Shown here one piece after another: positions 55,219 to 64,000 of a DNA stretch of 64,000 nt. This DNA is from UBA1715 sp045600045 (GTDB lineage: Bacteria > Bacteroidota > Bacteroidia > Bacteroidales > UBA1715). Position 1 is the stretch's first letter; the number at the start of each line of letters is the position of its first letter. The translations under genes and the position numbers were made by a program. The notes under the pieces are model-generated. The model worked only from the letters and a program-made list of their open reading frames with translations. It was not told the origin of the DNA and searched no databases. Location: positions 1-64,000 of the forward strand of contig JAZRXD010000021.1 of NCBI GenBank assembly GCA_045600045.1, read 5' to 3'.

Positions 55219-55236
55219 TTGATTTTCAATATGTAA

Positions 55237-55710
55237 CTACAATTTTATTCTCCAAAATCTGTTTGTGATATCTGTCATGTTTCCATTCTCGCTGATGGAA
55301 AATAACTTTTGATTTGTCGTTGGTTTGTTCAACGGACCGTTTTCGGCTTGGAAAGGACCTAATTTAATGTAATCGAAATTGTTGAGGTTGATAGTTTCCG
55401 ATAATTGCGGTTTCCCAGAATACCAAGCAGTTTTGATGTTCGAAAAGTTTTTTTTGATAAATGTTGCAAGTTTATCAACGGCGTTTGGCTCTCTGTCGCC
55501 ACCCATAAAACATACGCATGTAATGTCGTAGTTGTATTTTTGTACGAGTTTTGAAAGTTCGTTTTCATCAAGAGGCATACCTATGTCCTCCTGTAAATGA
55601 GGACTATGACAACCAACACAACGATTCGGACAATTCGTTATGTTGATTGCAAGTGTGACCTCGTCTGGAATTTCGGCAAAAACAATATCGAAATTGTAAT
55701 ACTTGAGCAT
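55237..55710 (-). CDS. nrdG: Anaerobic ribonucleotide reductase activating protein
   Basis: 157 residues. The radical SAM triad is NCPNRCVGCHSP (Cys27, Cys31, Cys34, CxxxCxxC). NrdG makes the glycyl radical on NrdD with SAM and an iron-sulphur cluster. The start overlaps the nrdD stop by one base, so both are made together. Confidence 0.96.
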   Translation of the reverse strand: MLKYYNFDIVFAEIPDEVTLAINITNCPNRCVGCHSPHLQEDIGMPLDENELSKLVQKYNYDITCVCFMGGDREPNAVDKLATFIKKNFSNIKTAWYSGKPQLSETINLNNFDYIKLGPFQAENGPLNKPTTNQKLFSISENGNMTDITNRFWRIKL

Positions 55711-57821
55711 TACAAATCAAGTACGAATTGCTTTTCGTTCGCATAGAATCTACGTTTTGCTTCTTCCTGTCTTGCGGCTGAGAAGTTCGAAACTCGTTTC
55801 ATATAGCCAATTACACGTGTCAAATAGTCGACATTTGTGCTGTGGCAACAAGGACATTCTTTCAAATATCGTTTGTCAATGTGTCCACATTCGTTACAAA
55901 CTGTGTTTGGAATGTTGAATGTGAAGTAATTACACCCTTCGTGGGCAGCTACACGAATCAAATGTCTGTATTGTTCTTTTGTTAAGTGGCTTTCCAAATT
56001 TGCGTGCAAAGCGGAACCACCAGTTAAGTGTTCAATATATTTGCGTCCGTGCAAACGGAATTTATCGACTATGTTAAGTGATTCATCTTCAACAATGTAG
56101 AAATACGAATTGTAGCAATCACGAGGAACAACGTAACCATCTTCTTTGTCCCATTTTGCGTGTTTCACACCAACATTTTCTGCTGGAATCATTTCGCAGT
56201 TGAACATCATATGTTTTGTGCGATATTTCTTGTTGTATTTTTCAATCAAGCCAAGAACTTGTTGTACGAATTCAGCATATTTGGGATTGTCGTTGATTTC
56301 GATTCCTAAAAATTCGGCAGCTTCAACCAATCCGTTTACACCAATTGTTAAGTATTGGCGGTTGATATTGATATAACCAGCGTCGAACAATGGCAACATT
56401 CCTTTTTCTTGAAGGTTTTTCAAGTTTTCGTTGTAACCGATTTGAACTTTATGTACTAAATCAACAATTCCTTCAAGATATGTCATATAGTGCATGTTGT
56501 TTTTCACAGCGTATTGAATACAACGGTTCAAGTTTATTGTCAGCACACTTTTTGAACCTGTTGAAACACCTCCGGCACCAAGTGTATAGCTGAATCCGTT
56601 GTCTTGAATTTCGTTACGTAAACGGCAGCACGAAGCCAACGAATCGGCGTTGTCGCTGATGTATGTGAAGAATGAATGTCCTTCGGAATACATTTCTGCT
56701 GTGAAATCGCCCCATTCTGAATCCATTACGTCGCCATCTTTTGTAAGTAACGCCATTGTTTCTACTGGAAAAGTCAAAACAGCTTTTGTACGTTCGTGGT
56801 TGAACCATTTCATGAAACGTTTTTGTAACCACGACAACGATTCCCAATGTGGTTGTGAACCGTCAGGAAAGTAGAATTCTCCAAAAATGTTTTCGAAATA
56901 GTATTTGTCGTAATATGAAATGTTCCAGAACACGGCTTGGAAGTTTCTTGCTCCGGAAGGTTGGTTGATTGAGTAAACAACTTGTTCGAAGCAATCTTCG
57001 ATAACTTTTCCTATTGTTCTTTGTTTTTTAGATAAGTCAACAACTTCGTCGGCACGTTTGTAATAATCTTCGCCAAATTCCTTTTCTATAAAATAGTTCA
57101 TATACATAAGGAATTCGGGTGTCGCGCAGGCACCGCTCAACATGCTCGATACAATGAAAACCATATTGACAAATCCGCCGCAGAATGATTTTAAGTTGGT
57201 TGGAGCTTTTGAATTTCCACCAACCGAAATGGTTCCGCCCAACAACCATGGATACATTGTGATTGATGCGCAGTAGTTTGCCATTGAAGTCTCGTCGTTT
57301 TTGTAAACGAAATGATTATTAAGCAAATACAAATATTTGTCGGCTAATTCTTTTCCGTACAATTCTTTCAAACGATCGGTAAGCAAACGTCTGTTTAAAC
57401 GAATAAAGTTTGATTTTGGAAGTTCTCCAATCAATGTTGCGATGTTTTTCTTCTCAACATTGGCATTTGCATCGTATTTTGAACCTGAAGCTGCATTTTC
57501 GGCATTGCAGTAGCTAACCAAAAAGTTTAGTTTTTCGCGGTCTTCACGGTCTTCGGTGTGTTTTTGGCGATACAACATATAACTTTTCGCAACGGAATAA
57601 TATCGTTCTGCCATAAGGGCAACTTCAACTTGGTTTTGAACTTCTTCAACGCTCATTCCGTCGGCAATATGCACGCGGCTCAATACACCAGCTAAATCAT
57701 CGTCGGTTGCGTAGCTTCCAACCGAAAGGAATGCTTTACGTACGGCGTATTTGATTTTCTCAATTGAAAAAGGTTCGCGTGAACCATCACGCTTTACGAT
57801 TCGAATTTCCGATATTCCCAT
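55710..57821 (-). CDS. nrdD: Anaerobic (class III) ribonucleoside-triphosphate reductase
   Basis: 703 residues. An ATP-cone occupies about 1-95 (VKRDGSREPFSIEKIKYAV), then the catalytic barrel, then a zinc site of four Cys (CNEC at 642-645, CPCC at 656-659) and the glycyl-radical motif RVIGYM with Gly672. It reduces NTPs to dNTPs without oxygen, using formate. The cobalamin riboswitch 5' of the gene implies B12 control. nrdG follows with a one-base overlap. Confidence 0.97.
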   Translation of the reverse strand: MGISEIRIVKRDGSREPFSIEKIKYAVRKAFLSVGSYATDDDLAGVLSRVHIADGMSVEEVQNQVEVALMAERYYSVAKSYMLYRQKHTEDREDREKLNFLVSYCNAENAASGSKYDANANVEKKNIATLIGELPKSNFIRLNRRLLTDRLKELYGKELADKYLYLLNNHFVYKNDETSMANYCASITMYPWLLGGTISVGGNSKAPTNLKSFCGGFVNMVFIVSSMLSGACATPEFLMYMNYFIEKEFGEDYYKRADEVVDLSKKQRTIGKVIEDCFEQVVYSINQPSGARNFQAVFWNISYYDKYYFENIFGEFYFPDGSQPHWESLSWLQKRFMKWFNHERTKAVLTFPVETMALLTKDGDVMDSEWGDFTAEMYSEGHSFFTYISDNADSLASCCRLRNEIQDNGFSYTLGAGGVSTGSKSVLTINLNRCIQYAVKNNMHYMTYLEGIVDLVHKVQIGYNENLKNLQEKGMLPLFDAGYININRQYLTIGVNGLVEAAEFLGIEINDNPKYAEFVQQVLGLIEKYNKKYRTKHMMFNCEMIPAENVGVKHAKWDKEDGYVVPRDCYNSYFYIVEDESLNIVDKFRLHGRKYIEHLTGGSALHANLESHLTKEQYRHLIRVAAHEGCNYFTFNIPNTVCNECGHIDKRYLKECPCCHSTNVDYLTRVIGYMKRVSNFSAARQEEAKRRFYANEKQFVLDL

Positions 57822-57933
57822 TACTTAAATTTTTAATCAATTAACTTTTGTTAAGTGACAAGATAGTTTCTATATCCAAAAATTGGTTTGTCATATTCCG
57901 CTGTTATTCTTCATCCCGAGAATTTCAGTTTCA

Positions 57934-58100
57934 ATGCCAAGCAGGTCTTCTGACTTGTTCCGTCTGTACTGTCTTCCCGCCAATCGGCAGTGACTAAAGA
58001 TTGGTACAGATTTTTAAAGAACTCACAGCTACGGGTATAGTTTCAGATTTTCACTGAATTCCCTTTTCAATTTTGATAAGAAATTATCGCCATCACTTTA
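57934..58100 (-). ncRNA. Cobalamin riboswitch upstream of nrdDG
   Basis: On the minus strand the RNA has the B12-box variant GTCAGAAGACCTGC, the upstream GGCGGGAAGACA, CACTGCC, and GGGAATTCAGTGAAAATCTG with CCCGTAGCTGTGAG further 5'. Order and spacing match the cobalamin riboswitch. It lies 113 bases before the nrdD start, and a -7 box just upstream (58107-58114) sets its 5' end near 58100. High cobalamin should reduce expression of nrdDG. Boundaries are approximate. Confidence 0.9.
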
Positions 58101-58106
58101 GCATGT

Positions 58107-58114
58107 CAAAAGTA
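58107..58114 (-). promoter_or_regulatory. Promoter -7 box of riboswitch-nrdDG
   Basis: TACTTTTG on the minus strand, a match to TAnnTTTG, immediately before the riboswitch. I find no clear TTTG upstream box. The bases from 58115 to about 58280 otherwise show nothing. Confidence 0.55.
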
Positions 58115-58282
58115 AAATTTAAGTTAATTCTTATTGTGTAATTTTGTTGAAAGTTATTAGCAATTGTTGTTGTGGGGGTGTTTTAATTTGCTGACTTTCA
58201 GTGAGTTTATAGGTTAATAACCTAAATTTGCGCTTTGATTTGTTGTTGGAAATCAGATTTCAAGATAATTAAGAGCAAAGAC

Positions 58283-58323
58283 AAAAAAATTAAAGGTAAT
58301 TTTTTATGAAAATTACCTTTAAT
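58283..58323 (-). terminator. Terminator of ROK kinase gene
   Basis: ATTAAAGGTAATTTT (58289-58303) pairs with AAAATTACCTTTAAT (58309-58323); on the minus strand a run of T follows (plus A-run 58283-58289). It lies 34 bases beyond the ROK gene's stop. Confidence 0.85.
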
Positions 58324-58357
58324 TTGATTTTTGACTCTTGTCTCCGAAATCCAAAAA

Positions 58358-59317
58358 TTATTTTTCCAATTCTTTCCAAGCCAATGCACTCGCACCAAGT
58401 ACGGCTGCATTTTTATCCATCAAACCACTTAGTTTAATGTCAATCTTGTTTTTGAAGATTGGCAATAAATATTCTTCCATTGATTTTTTTGCTGGTTTAA
58501 TGATTGCATCGCCGGCTTTTGCAGGTCCGCCAAACAAGAAAATTGTTGAAGGGCTTGTGTGGCAAACCACATCGGCGAATTTAATACCAAGAATTTTTCC
58601 TGTGTATTCAAAAGTTTCCTTTGCGATTTCGTCGCCAGCTTGATATGCTTTGTACACGTCGTACGAAGTTAATTGGTTGAATGGAATGTCGCGCAATGTG
58701 GATGGTTTACGTGTTTTGCAAATAAGTTCCGTAACGGTTCTTGTGATTCCCGAAGCTGAAGCATAAGCTTCCAAACAGCCTTTTTTGCCGCAACCGCATT
58801 CGCGTCCGTCAGGAAATACGGTTGTGTGTCCTACTTCGCCGGCAAAACCGTCGTGTCCGTAAACTAAGTCGCCGTTTACAACAATACCGCTACCAACACC
58901 TGTCCCCAATGTAATTACCACAAAGTCGGTCAAACCTTTTGCTGCGCCGAAAATCATTTCGCCCATAGCAGCAGCGTTTGCGTCGTTTGTAATGGCAATT
59001 TTCACATTTGGAAAATATTCGCCCATCATTTTGCAAAAATGAACGGTTCCTTTCCAACTTAAATTTGGAGCTTCTTCAATTGTTCCTCGGTGATAATTTG
59101 CGTTTGGTGCACCAATTCCAATTCCCATCAACTGGCAATCGGTGTGGTTTTGCAACTCTTTTTGAATCAATCCGCACAAATTTTTCATGTACGATTCAAT
59201 ATCTAAAAATTCTTTTGTCGGAATGCTTGTTTCAAACAAACAGTTCCCTTCGCGGTCAACAAAACCAATAGCGGTGTTCGTTCCGCCTATGTCAATACCA
59301 ACAGTGATTTGTTTCAT
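58358..59317 (-). CDS. ROK-family glucokinase
   Basis: 319 residues from ATG 59317 (MKQITVGIDIGGTNTAIGF); an upstream in-frame start at 59413 would overlap the divergent thiL promoter. The ATP motif DIGGTNT, the sugar-site AITNDANAAAMGE, GTGVGSG, and the ROK zinc motif ECGCGKKGCLEAYAS are all present. It most likely phosphorylates glucose with ATP. It is a single gene with its own terminator and is divergent from thiL. Confidence 0.92.
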   Translation of the reverse strand: MKQITVGIDIGGTNTAIGFVDREGNCLFETSIPTKEFLDIESYMKNLCGLIQKELQNHTDCQLMGIGIGAPNANYHRGTIEEAPNLSWKGTVHFCKMMGEYFPNVKIAITNDANAAAMGEMIFGAAKGLTDFVVITLGTGVGSGIVVNGDLVYGHDGFAGEVGHTTVFPDGRECGCGKKGCLEAYASASGITRTVTELICKTRKPSTLRDIPFNQLTSYDVYKAYQAGDEIAKETFEYTGKILGIKFADVVCHTSPSTIFLFGGPAKAGDAIIKPAKKSMEEYLLPIFKNKIDIKLSGLMDKNAAVLGASALAWKELEK

Positions 59318-59402
59318 AATTTTATTTATTTCATTTGAGCAAAAGTATTGAAAATCTTGCATTAATACAATTTGAAAATCGGTTTCGTTTCCTTGAAAAA
59401 TG

Positions 59403-59410
59403 TATTTTTG
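59403..59410 (+). promoter_or_regulatory. Promoter -7 box of thiL
   Basis: TATTTTTG followed by C matches the Bacteroidota -7 box, 14 bases before the preferred thiL ATG at 59425, which supports that start over the in-frame one at 59335. Confidence 0.5.
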
Positions 59411-59424
59411 CAAAAAACAAATTT

Positions 59425-60462
59425 ATGGAAAAACAAAGAACACTTGCCGAAGTCGGTGAATTTGGTCTAATAGACATTCTTACAAAGGATTTTAAGACTT
59501 CGAAATCAACTATAAAAGGAGTGGGAGACGATTGCGCCGTTCTTGAATACAAAAAAGATGAATATCAGTTGGTTACGACTGACTTGTTAATGGAAGGAAT
59601 ACATTTTGATTTAATGTATTTCCCTCTTAAACATTTAGGCTTCAAGGCGGTAGCGCAAAATTGCTCCGACATTTTGGCAATGAACGGAAAGCCACAAAAA
59701 ATGACTGTTTCCATTGCTGTTTCGGCAAAATTTTCGGTAAATGCGCTGGAACAATTGTACGAAGGAATCAAATTGGCGTGTGATAAATATGGCGTGGAAT
59801 TGATTGGCGGTGACACATCGGCTTCGATGACTGGATTGGCTATCAGCGTTACAATGATAGGCACGGTGGGGAAAAATAAAATTGCATATCGTTCGGGTGC
59901 GAAACCAACCGATTTGATTTGTGTGTCGGGTGATTTGGGCGGAGCGTATGCAGGTTTGCAAATCCTTCAACGCGAAAAAGCGGTGTATAATCAAGGTAAG
60001 GGCGACCAGCCGAAACTCGACGGTTACGAATATGTGCTTCAACGTTTGTTGAAACCTGAAGCTCGTTTCGACGTGATTGAAAATTTGGAAAAACAAAATA
60101 TTATTCCAACGTCAATGATTGATATTTCCGACGGACTTTCTTCGGAATTGTTCCATTTGTGTTTGAATTCGAATGTCGGATGTAAAATTTATGAAGACAA
60201 AATCCCTGTAAACGAAGCGACTGGCGATGTTTGCCACGAATTTTCGTTGGAACCGATTATCCCCGCTTTACACGGAGGTGACGATTACGAATTGTTGTTC
60301 ACTGTTCCGCTTTCGCAATACGAGGAAATCAAGAAAATAAAAGATATTTCTGTGATTGGAAATATTGTAGAAAAAGAACAGGGCTTGGGTATGGTTAGTC
60401 GCTCTGGTGACTATGTTCATTTGAAAGCCCAAGGTTGGAATAATATTGACACAAAAAAATAA
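59425..60462 (+). CDS. thiL: Thiamine-monophosphate kinase
   Basis: 345 residues from ATG 59425 (MEKQRTLAEVGEFGLID). Signatures: GVGDDCAVL, TTDLLMEGIHFDL and GGDTSAS, all typical of ThiL, which makes thiamine diphosphate from thiamine monophosphate. The length is normal and the frame intact. No other thiamine gene is in the window. Confidence 0.95.
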   Translation: MEKQRTLAEVGEFGLIDILTKDFKTSKSTIKGVGDDCAVLEYKKDEYQLVTTDLLMEGIHFDLMYFPLKHLGFKAVAQNCSDILAMNGKPQKMTVSIAVSAKFSVNALEQLYEGIKLACDKYGVELIGGDTSASMTGLAISVTMIGTVGKNKIAYRSGAKPTDLICVSGDLGGAYAGLQILQREKAVYNQGKGDQPKLDGYEYVLQRLLKPEARFDVIENLEKQNIIPTSMIDISDGLSSELFHLCLNSNVGCKIYEDKIPVNEATGDVCHEFSLEPIIPALHGGDDYELLFTVPLSQYEEIKKIKDISVIGNIVEKEQGLGMVSRSGDYVHLKAQGWNNIDTKK

Positions 60463-60483
60463 TAGTATTCAGATTGTTTTAAC

Positions 60484-60491
60484 TACTTTTG
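60484..60491 (+). promoter_or_regulatory. Promoter -7 box of DUF2723 gene
   Basis: TACTTTTG followed by C, 21 bases before the ATG at 60513; no matching upstream box is seen. Confidence 0.5.
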
Positions 60492-60512
60492 CACGAAAAT
60501 TAATTTAATCAA

Positions 60513-63500
60513 ATGGAGAAAAAATATAAACTGTTTAATAATCTCCTTGGACTTCTTTCTTTCATCGGTGCTTCGATTGTGTACATGCTTACTATCGAGC
60601 CAACCGTAAGTCTTTGGGATTGTGGAGAATTTATAGCAACGGCAGGCAAATTAGAAGTTGGTCACCCTCCTGGGGCACCATTTTTCTTACTTTTAGGAAG
60701 ATTCTTCTCGTTGTTTGCTTCGTCACCGGAACAAATCGCAGCGTGTGTCAATACTATGTCAGCTTTGGCAAGTGGAGCCACAATTATGTTCTTGTTTTGG
60801 ACAATAACCCACTTAGCTAAAAAATTCTTCGACGATAAAGAACTAAATTTAACAAGTGTCATAATTATTCTTGCTGCTGGTCTTATTGGTGCTGGAGCTT
60901 ATACATTCACCGATACATTCTGGTTCTCGGCTGTTGAAGGCGAAGTTTACGGGATGTCGTCGTTGCTTACGGCAGTTGTTTTCTGGGCAATTTTGAAATG
61001 GGAAGATCATTTCAATGAACCAGGGAGTGATCGTTGGATTATTTTCATCGCTTACATTATGGGATTGTCAATTGGTGTTCACTTGTTGAACTTGTTGACA
61101 ATTACGGCAATAGTTTTTGTTTACTATTTCAAGAAATTCGAGCCAACAATCAAGGGAATGATATTCACTTGCTTGCTTTCGTTCTTGTTCATTGCATTTA
61201 TGATGTGGGGAATCATTGCAGGTTCGGTTGATGTTGCTTCTAAATTCGAATTGTTCTGCGTGAATGTTCTTGGAATGCCATTCCAGTCAGGTTTGATTGC
61301 GTGGCTGATTGTTCTTACGTTGGCGTTTGTTGCCGGAATTTGCGTTACAAAATGCGACAAAGTGAACAAATGGGTGAAAGTTGGTGTGGTTACTTTTATA
61401 ACGATTTTGCTTGGTATTCCAACATTAACCGACAGCGTCCTTGTTTGGCTTATAATTCTTGCCGGAATAATTTGGGGCTTGAATTATGTTAACGGGAAAA
61501 ATAAGTATGTGTTGAATACAATCGTTAACGTGTTGTTGGTTGTTATGATAGGTTATTCATCGTATGCGATGATAATTATTCGTTCAAATGCCAACACGCC
61601 AATGAACGAAAATGCTCCAAAAGATGCGTTTTCGCTTCTTTCTTATTTGAACCGTGAACAATATGGTTCTACGCCAATTCTTTATGGTCCTTACTACAAC
61701 GCTTCGCCTGTTTGGAAATCCGACGGGTCGGCAGAAATCAAGGAAAAATTCACTTATACGCCACGTGATGGCAAATATGTGAAAGTAAGTAATGGTTTGG
61801 AATATGTTTGGAATCCTGATATGTGCACGATTTTCCCACGTATGTATAGCCGCGAGGCACATCATATTCGTGGTTACAAAGATTGGGCTGGAATAAAAGA
61901 CGGAGTAAATACAAGAAAGGTTCGTTACGATCGCGAAGGTAAAACGTACGACGTTCCTACTTTCGGTCAGAATTTGAAATATTTCTTTTCATATCAAATT
62001 GGCCACATGTATATGCGTTACTTTATGTGGAATTTCTGCGGACGTCAGAATGATATTCAAGGCCATGGCGACATAGAACACGGAAACTGGATAACGGGTA
62101 TCAACGCAATTGATAAGCATTTGGTCGGCGATCAGTCGCAAATTTCCGATGTCGCAAAAAACACTCCTTCAAGAAACGTATATTATATGCTTCCGTTCAT
62201 TCTTGGTTTGATTGGATTAGTTTATCATTTAAGCCGTAAGAAAAACGATTCGCTTGTTGTGATTCTTTTGTTCTTGATGACAGGTTTAGCTATCATAGTT
62301 TATCTGAACCAGAAACCTTACGAACCACGTGAACGTGACTATGCATATGCAGGTTCATTCTATGCATATTGTATTTGGATTGGATTGAGCGTTTTGGCGA
62401 TTTTCGAATTGATAAAGAAACGTATCAAAAATGCAAAAACTGGTACTGTTGTGGGCATTGCGGTTGCATTGTTAGTGACTATTCCTGCACCAGTTTTGTT
62501 GGCAACAGAAAACTGGGACGACCACGATCGTTCGGGACGATACACGGCGCACGATTTCGCCTACAACTATTTGCAAAGTTGCGATCCTAATTCAATGATT
62601 GTCACTGCAGGCGATAACGATACTTTCCCATTGTGGTACATTCAAGAAATTGAAGGTGTGAGAACTGATGTTCGCGTGCTTTGTACTCCATTGTTGGCAA
62701 CAGATTGGTATGCTCAACAAATGAAACATCGTGCCTACGAATCGGCTCCGCTTCCAATGAAATTGACTGAAAAACAAGTTGGTAAAGGCATTCGTGATAT
62801 GGTTCCTGTACGTGAATTCAGCAGTGTGAAAGGTAAATATTATTCTATTCACGATGCAATGGAAGTTGTACGCGATGACAAAATGCTGACTAATTATTAC
62901 GGAGATAAATACAATTTCTTCCCTGCTAAGAATTTAATGTTCACTGTCGATAAGGAATTGGCATTGAAGAACAATGCTGTGTCGGCAAAAGATTCAAGTT
63001 TGATAGCGTCTGAAATTAAATTTACATTGCGCGACAATAATATCTACAAAAATAAACTTGTGATTTATGATTGTCTTGATGGTTGGATGTGGGATCGTCC
63101 TTTGTATTTCACAAGCCAATCGTCGGCTGAGGATTTGGGTTTGGAAAATTATCTTCGTTATGATGGATTTGCATTCAAATTCGTTCCGATTTACAATCAA
63201 GATGCAAATATTCCGTATGTCGATACCGATGTTATGTACGACAAGTTGATGAATGTTTACAAATGGCGCGGAATGGGCGAAAAAGGTGTGTATATCGATC
63301 ATTTCCACGAACGTACGACACGTGTAATCGGCGTTCGCCAAATGTTCAACTCGCTTGCGCTTAATTTGATTACTGAACACAAGGTTGATTCTGCAAAACA
63401 AGTTCTTCAAAAACTTGATGAAATAATGCCTAACTGGCAAATTCCATATTTCGATGACGGAATCATTACAACTGCATATGCTCATTATATGACTGGCAAT

Positions 63501-63761
63501 ATGGAAGCTGGAAATAATGAACTGAAAACTCTTGCATTTAATTTAATGGATGAAATAGAGTGGTATAATTCGTTGAAGGACAATCAAGATGAAATTTACA
63601 AAAAAGTAGAAGGAAGTAAGATTGAATATTTGAGAACAAACTTACGAATCTACCAAATGGCTATGCAGTACAATCAAGTTTCTTTGTGTGAAGAATTGGA
63701 ATTGCGTTGGAATGAATTGGGCGAATATCCATTGTCGGAATACTCAAAAATGTTAAAATAG
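60513..63761 (+). CDS. DUF2723 multi-pass membrane protein
   Basis: 1,082 residues. The DUF2723 hallmark TIEPTVSLWDCGEFIATAG follows the first membrane segment (about 11-27), and the large N-terminal half has about 10-12 membrane segments. The family resembles membrane-embedded, lipid-linked-sugar glycosyltransferases (GT-C type), which suggests transfer of sugars in the envelope; this is family-level inference. The second half is a periplasmic domain ending in helix pairs (about 970-1080) that look like TPR units. asnS begins 20 bases after its stop. Confidence 0.92.
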   Translation: MEKKYKLFNNLLGLLSFIGASIVYMLTIEPTVSLWDCGEFIATAGKLEVGHPPGAPFFLLLGRFFSLFASSPEQIAACVNTMSALASGATIMFLFWTITHLAKKFFDDKELNLTSVIIILAAGLIGAGAYTFTDTFWFSAVEGEVYGMSSLLTAVVFWAILKWEDHFNEPGSDRWIIFIAYIMGLSIGVHLLNLLTITAIVFVYYFKKFEPTIKGMIFTCLLSFLFIAFMMWGIIAGSVDVASKFELFCVNVLGMPFQSGLIAWLIVLTLAFVAGICVTKCDKVNKWVKVGVVTFITILLGIPTLTDSVLVWLIILAGIIWGLNYVNGKNKYVLNTIVNVLLVVMIGYSSYAMIIIRSNANTPMNENAPKDAFSLLSYLNREQYGSTPILYGPYYNASPVWKSDGSAEIKEKFTYTPRDGKYVKVSNGLEYVWNPDMCTIFPRMYSREAHHIRGYKDWAGIKDGVNTRKVRYDREGKTYDVPTFGQNLKYFFSYQIGHMYMRYFMWNFCGRQNDIQGHGDIEHGNWITGINAIDKHLVGDQSQISDVAKNTPSRNVYYMLPFILGLIGLVYHLSRKKNDSLVVILLFLMTGLAIIVYLNQKPYEPRERDYAYAGSFYAYCIWIGLSVLAIFELIKKRIKNAKTGTVVGIAVALLVTIPAPVLLATENWDDHDRSGRYTAHDFAYNYLQSCDPNSMIVTAGDNDTFPLWYIQEIEGVRTDVRVLCTPLLATDWYAQQMKHRAYESAPLPMKLTEKQVGKGIRDMVPVREFSSVKGKYYSIHDAMEVVRDDKMLTNYYGDKYNFFPAKNLMFTVDKELALKNNAVSAKDSSLIASEIKFTLRDNNIYKNKLVIYDCLDGWMWDRPLYFTSQSSAEDLGLENYLRYDGFAFKFVPIYNQDANIPYVDTDVMYDKLMNVYKWRGMGEKGVYIDHFHERTTRVIGVRQMFNSLALNLITEHKVDSAKQVLQKLDEIMPNWQIPYFDDGIITTAYAHYMTGNMEAGNNELKTLAFNLMDEIEWYNSLKDNQDEIYKKVEGSKIEYLRTNLRIYQMAMQYNQVSLCEELELRWNELGEYPLSEYSKMLK

Positions 63762-63781
63762 ACTTTTAAATAAGTAATACA

Positions 63782-64000
63782 ATGTCAAAAAGAATTGAAA
63801 TAAAGAACCTTTTGAACGCAACCGAGTTAGACGTTAAGGTTGTTGTGAAAGGTTGGGTTAGAAATTACAGAGGAAACAGTTTCGTAATGTTCGCCGCATT
63901 GAATGACGGCTCGTCGTTGCAAAATCTCCAAGTTGTAATTGATATAGCAAAATTCGATGCTGTCGAATTAAAGAAAATCAGTGTTGGTTGCTCTTTGTCG
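63782..64000 (+). CDS. asnS: Asparaginyl-tRNA synthetase, partial
   Basis: The first 73 codons, MSKRIEIKNLLNATELDVKV onwards, then VVKGWVRNYRGNSFVMFAAL and NDGSSLQNLQVVID, the usual OB-fold start of bacterial AsnRS. It runs off the right edge. The catalytic core is not visible. It is 20 bases after the DUF2723 gene and probably in the same unit. Confidence 0.92.
   Translation, partial: MSKRIEIKNLLNATELDVKVVVKGWVRNYRGNSFVMFAALNDGSSLQNLQVVIDIAKFDAVELKKISVGCSLS

Overview
The window is AT-rich chromosomal DNA from an anaerobic member of the Bacteroidota, most likely the Bacteroidales. The evidence is: promoters of the Bacteroidota type (TTTG, about 19 nt, TAnnTTTG); a type IX secretion gene (porQ) and a matching C-terminal sorting domain on a giant secreted protein; a BACON-like lipoprotein; a DUF2723 membrane protein; and an oxygen-sensitive class III ribonucleotide reductase under a cobalamin riboswitch. 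No rRNA, CRISPR array, intact insertion sequence or replication origin was seen.

Layout. 1-7.7 kb is an accessory zone: a partial unknown gene, a BACON-like lipoprotein, a small XRE regulator, a DUF4143-type AAA ATPase with three 33-bp-phased operator repeats, a transmembrane Ser/Thr kinase divergent from an unknown 190-aa protein, a HigBA module, and a Fic protein. The Fic gene lies between intact aspS and a second, diverged copy of the aspS 3' end, which looks like the scar of an island insertion or allele replacement. 7.7-29.4 kb holds aspS, a 17.7-kb gene for a roughly 5,900-residue type IX-secreted repeat protein, and an OmpA-family barrel protein beside it. 29.5-43.5 kb is mostly core: a CoA transferase, a tight minus-strand run porQ-cmk-ispH plus two unknown genes, tRNA-Phe, a Nudix hydrolase, azlCD, pyrE, a GldA-like ATPase, an MltD-like lytic transglycosylase with LysM domains, asnB and glnS.

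43.5-49.6 kb is a second accessory island: a membrane-anchored deiminase, a lipoprotein, an ATPase-gene remnant, an XRE regulator with two operators straddling a divergent promoter, the cassette it probably controls (DUF4236 protein, multi-pass membrane protein, UDG-fold-like protein), and HicAB with a palindrome inside its promoter. 49.6-64 kb returns to core functions: two small unknown proteins, a POT peptide transporter with queH, a heptose kinase/guanylyltransferase pair (hddA-hddC), nrdDG behind a B12 riboswitch, a ROK glucokinase, thiL, a DUF2723 protein and the start of asnS.

How parts may work together. PorQ belongs to the machine that would export the giant protein through its C-terminal sorting domain; the OmpA-like protein beside it could help hold it to the cell wall. 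The B12 riboswitch implies that class III reductase is turned down when cobalamin is plentiful, so a B12-dependent class II enzyme should exist elsewhere in the genome. The best candidates for undescribed biology are the XRE/DUF4236/membrane/UDG-like cassette, the membrane-anchored deiminase beside it, the diverged aspS duplication around fic, and the phased-operator ATPase. All annotations come from reading the sequence without database searches.
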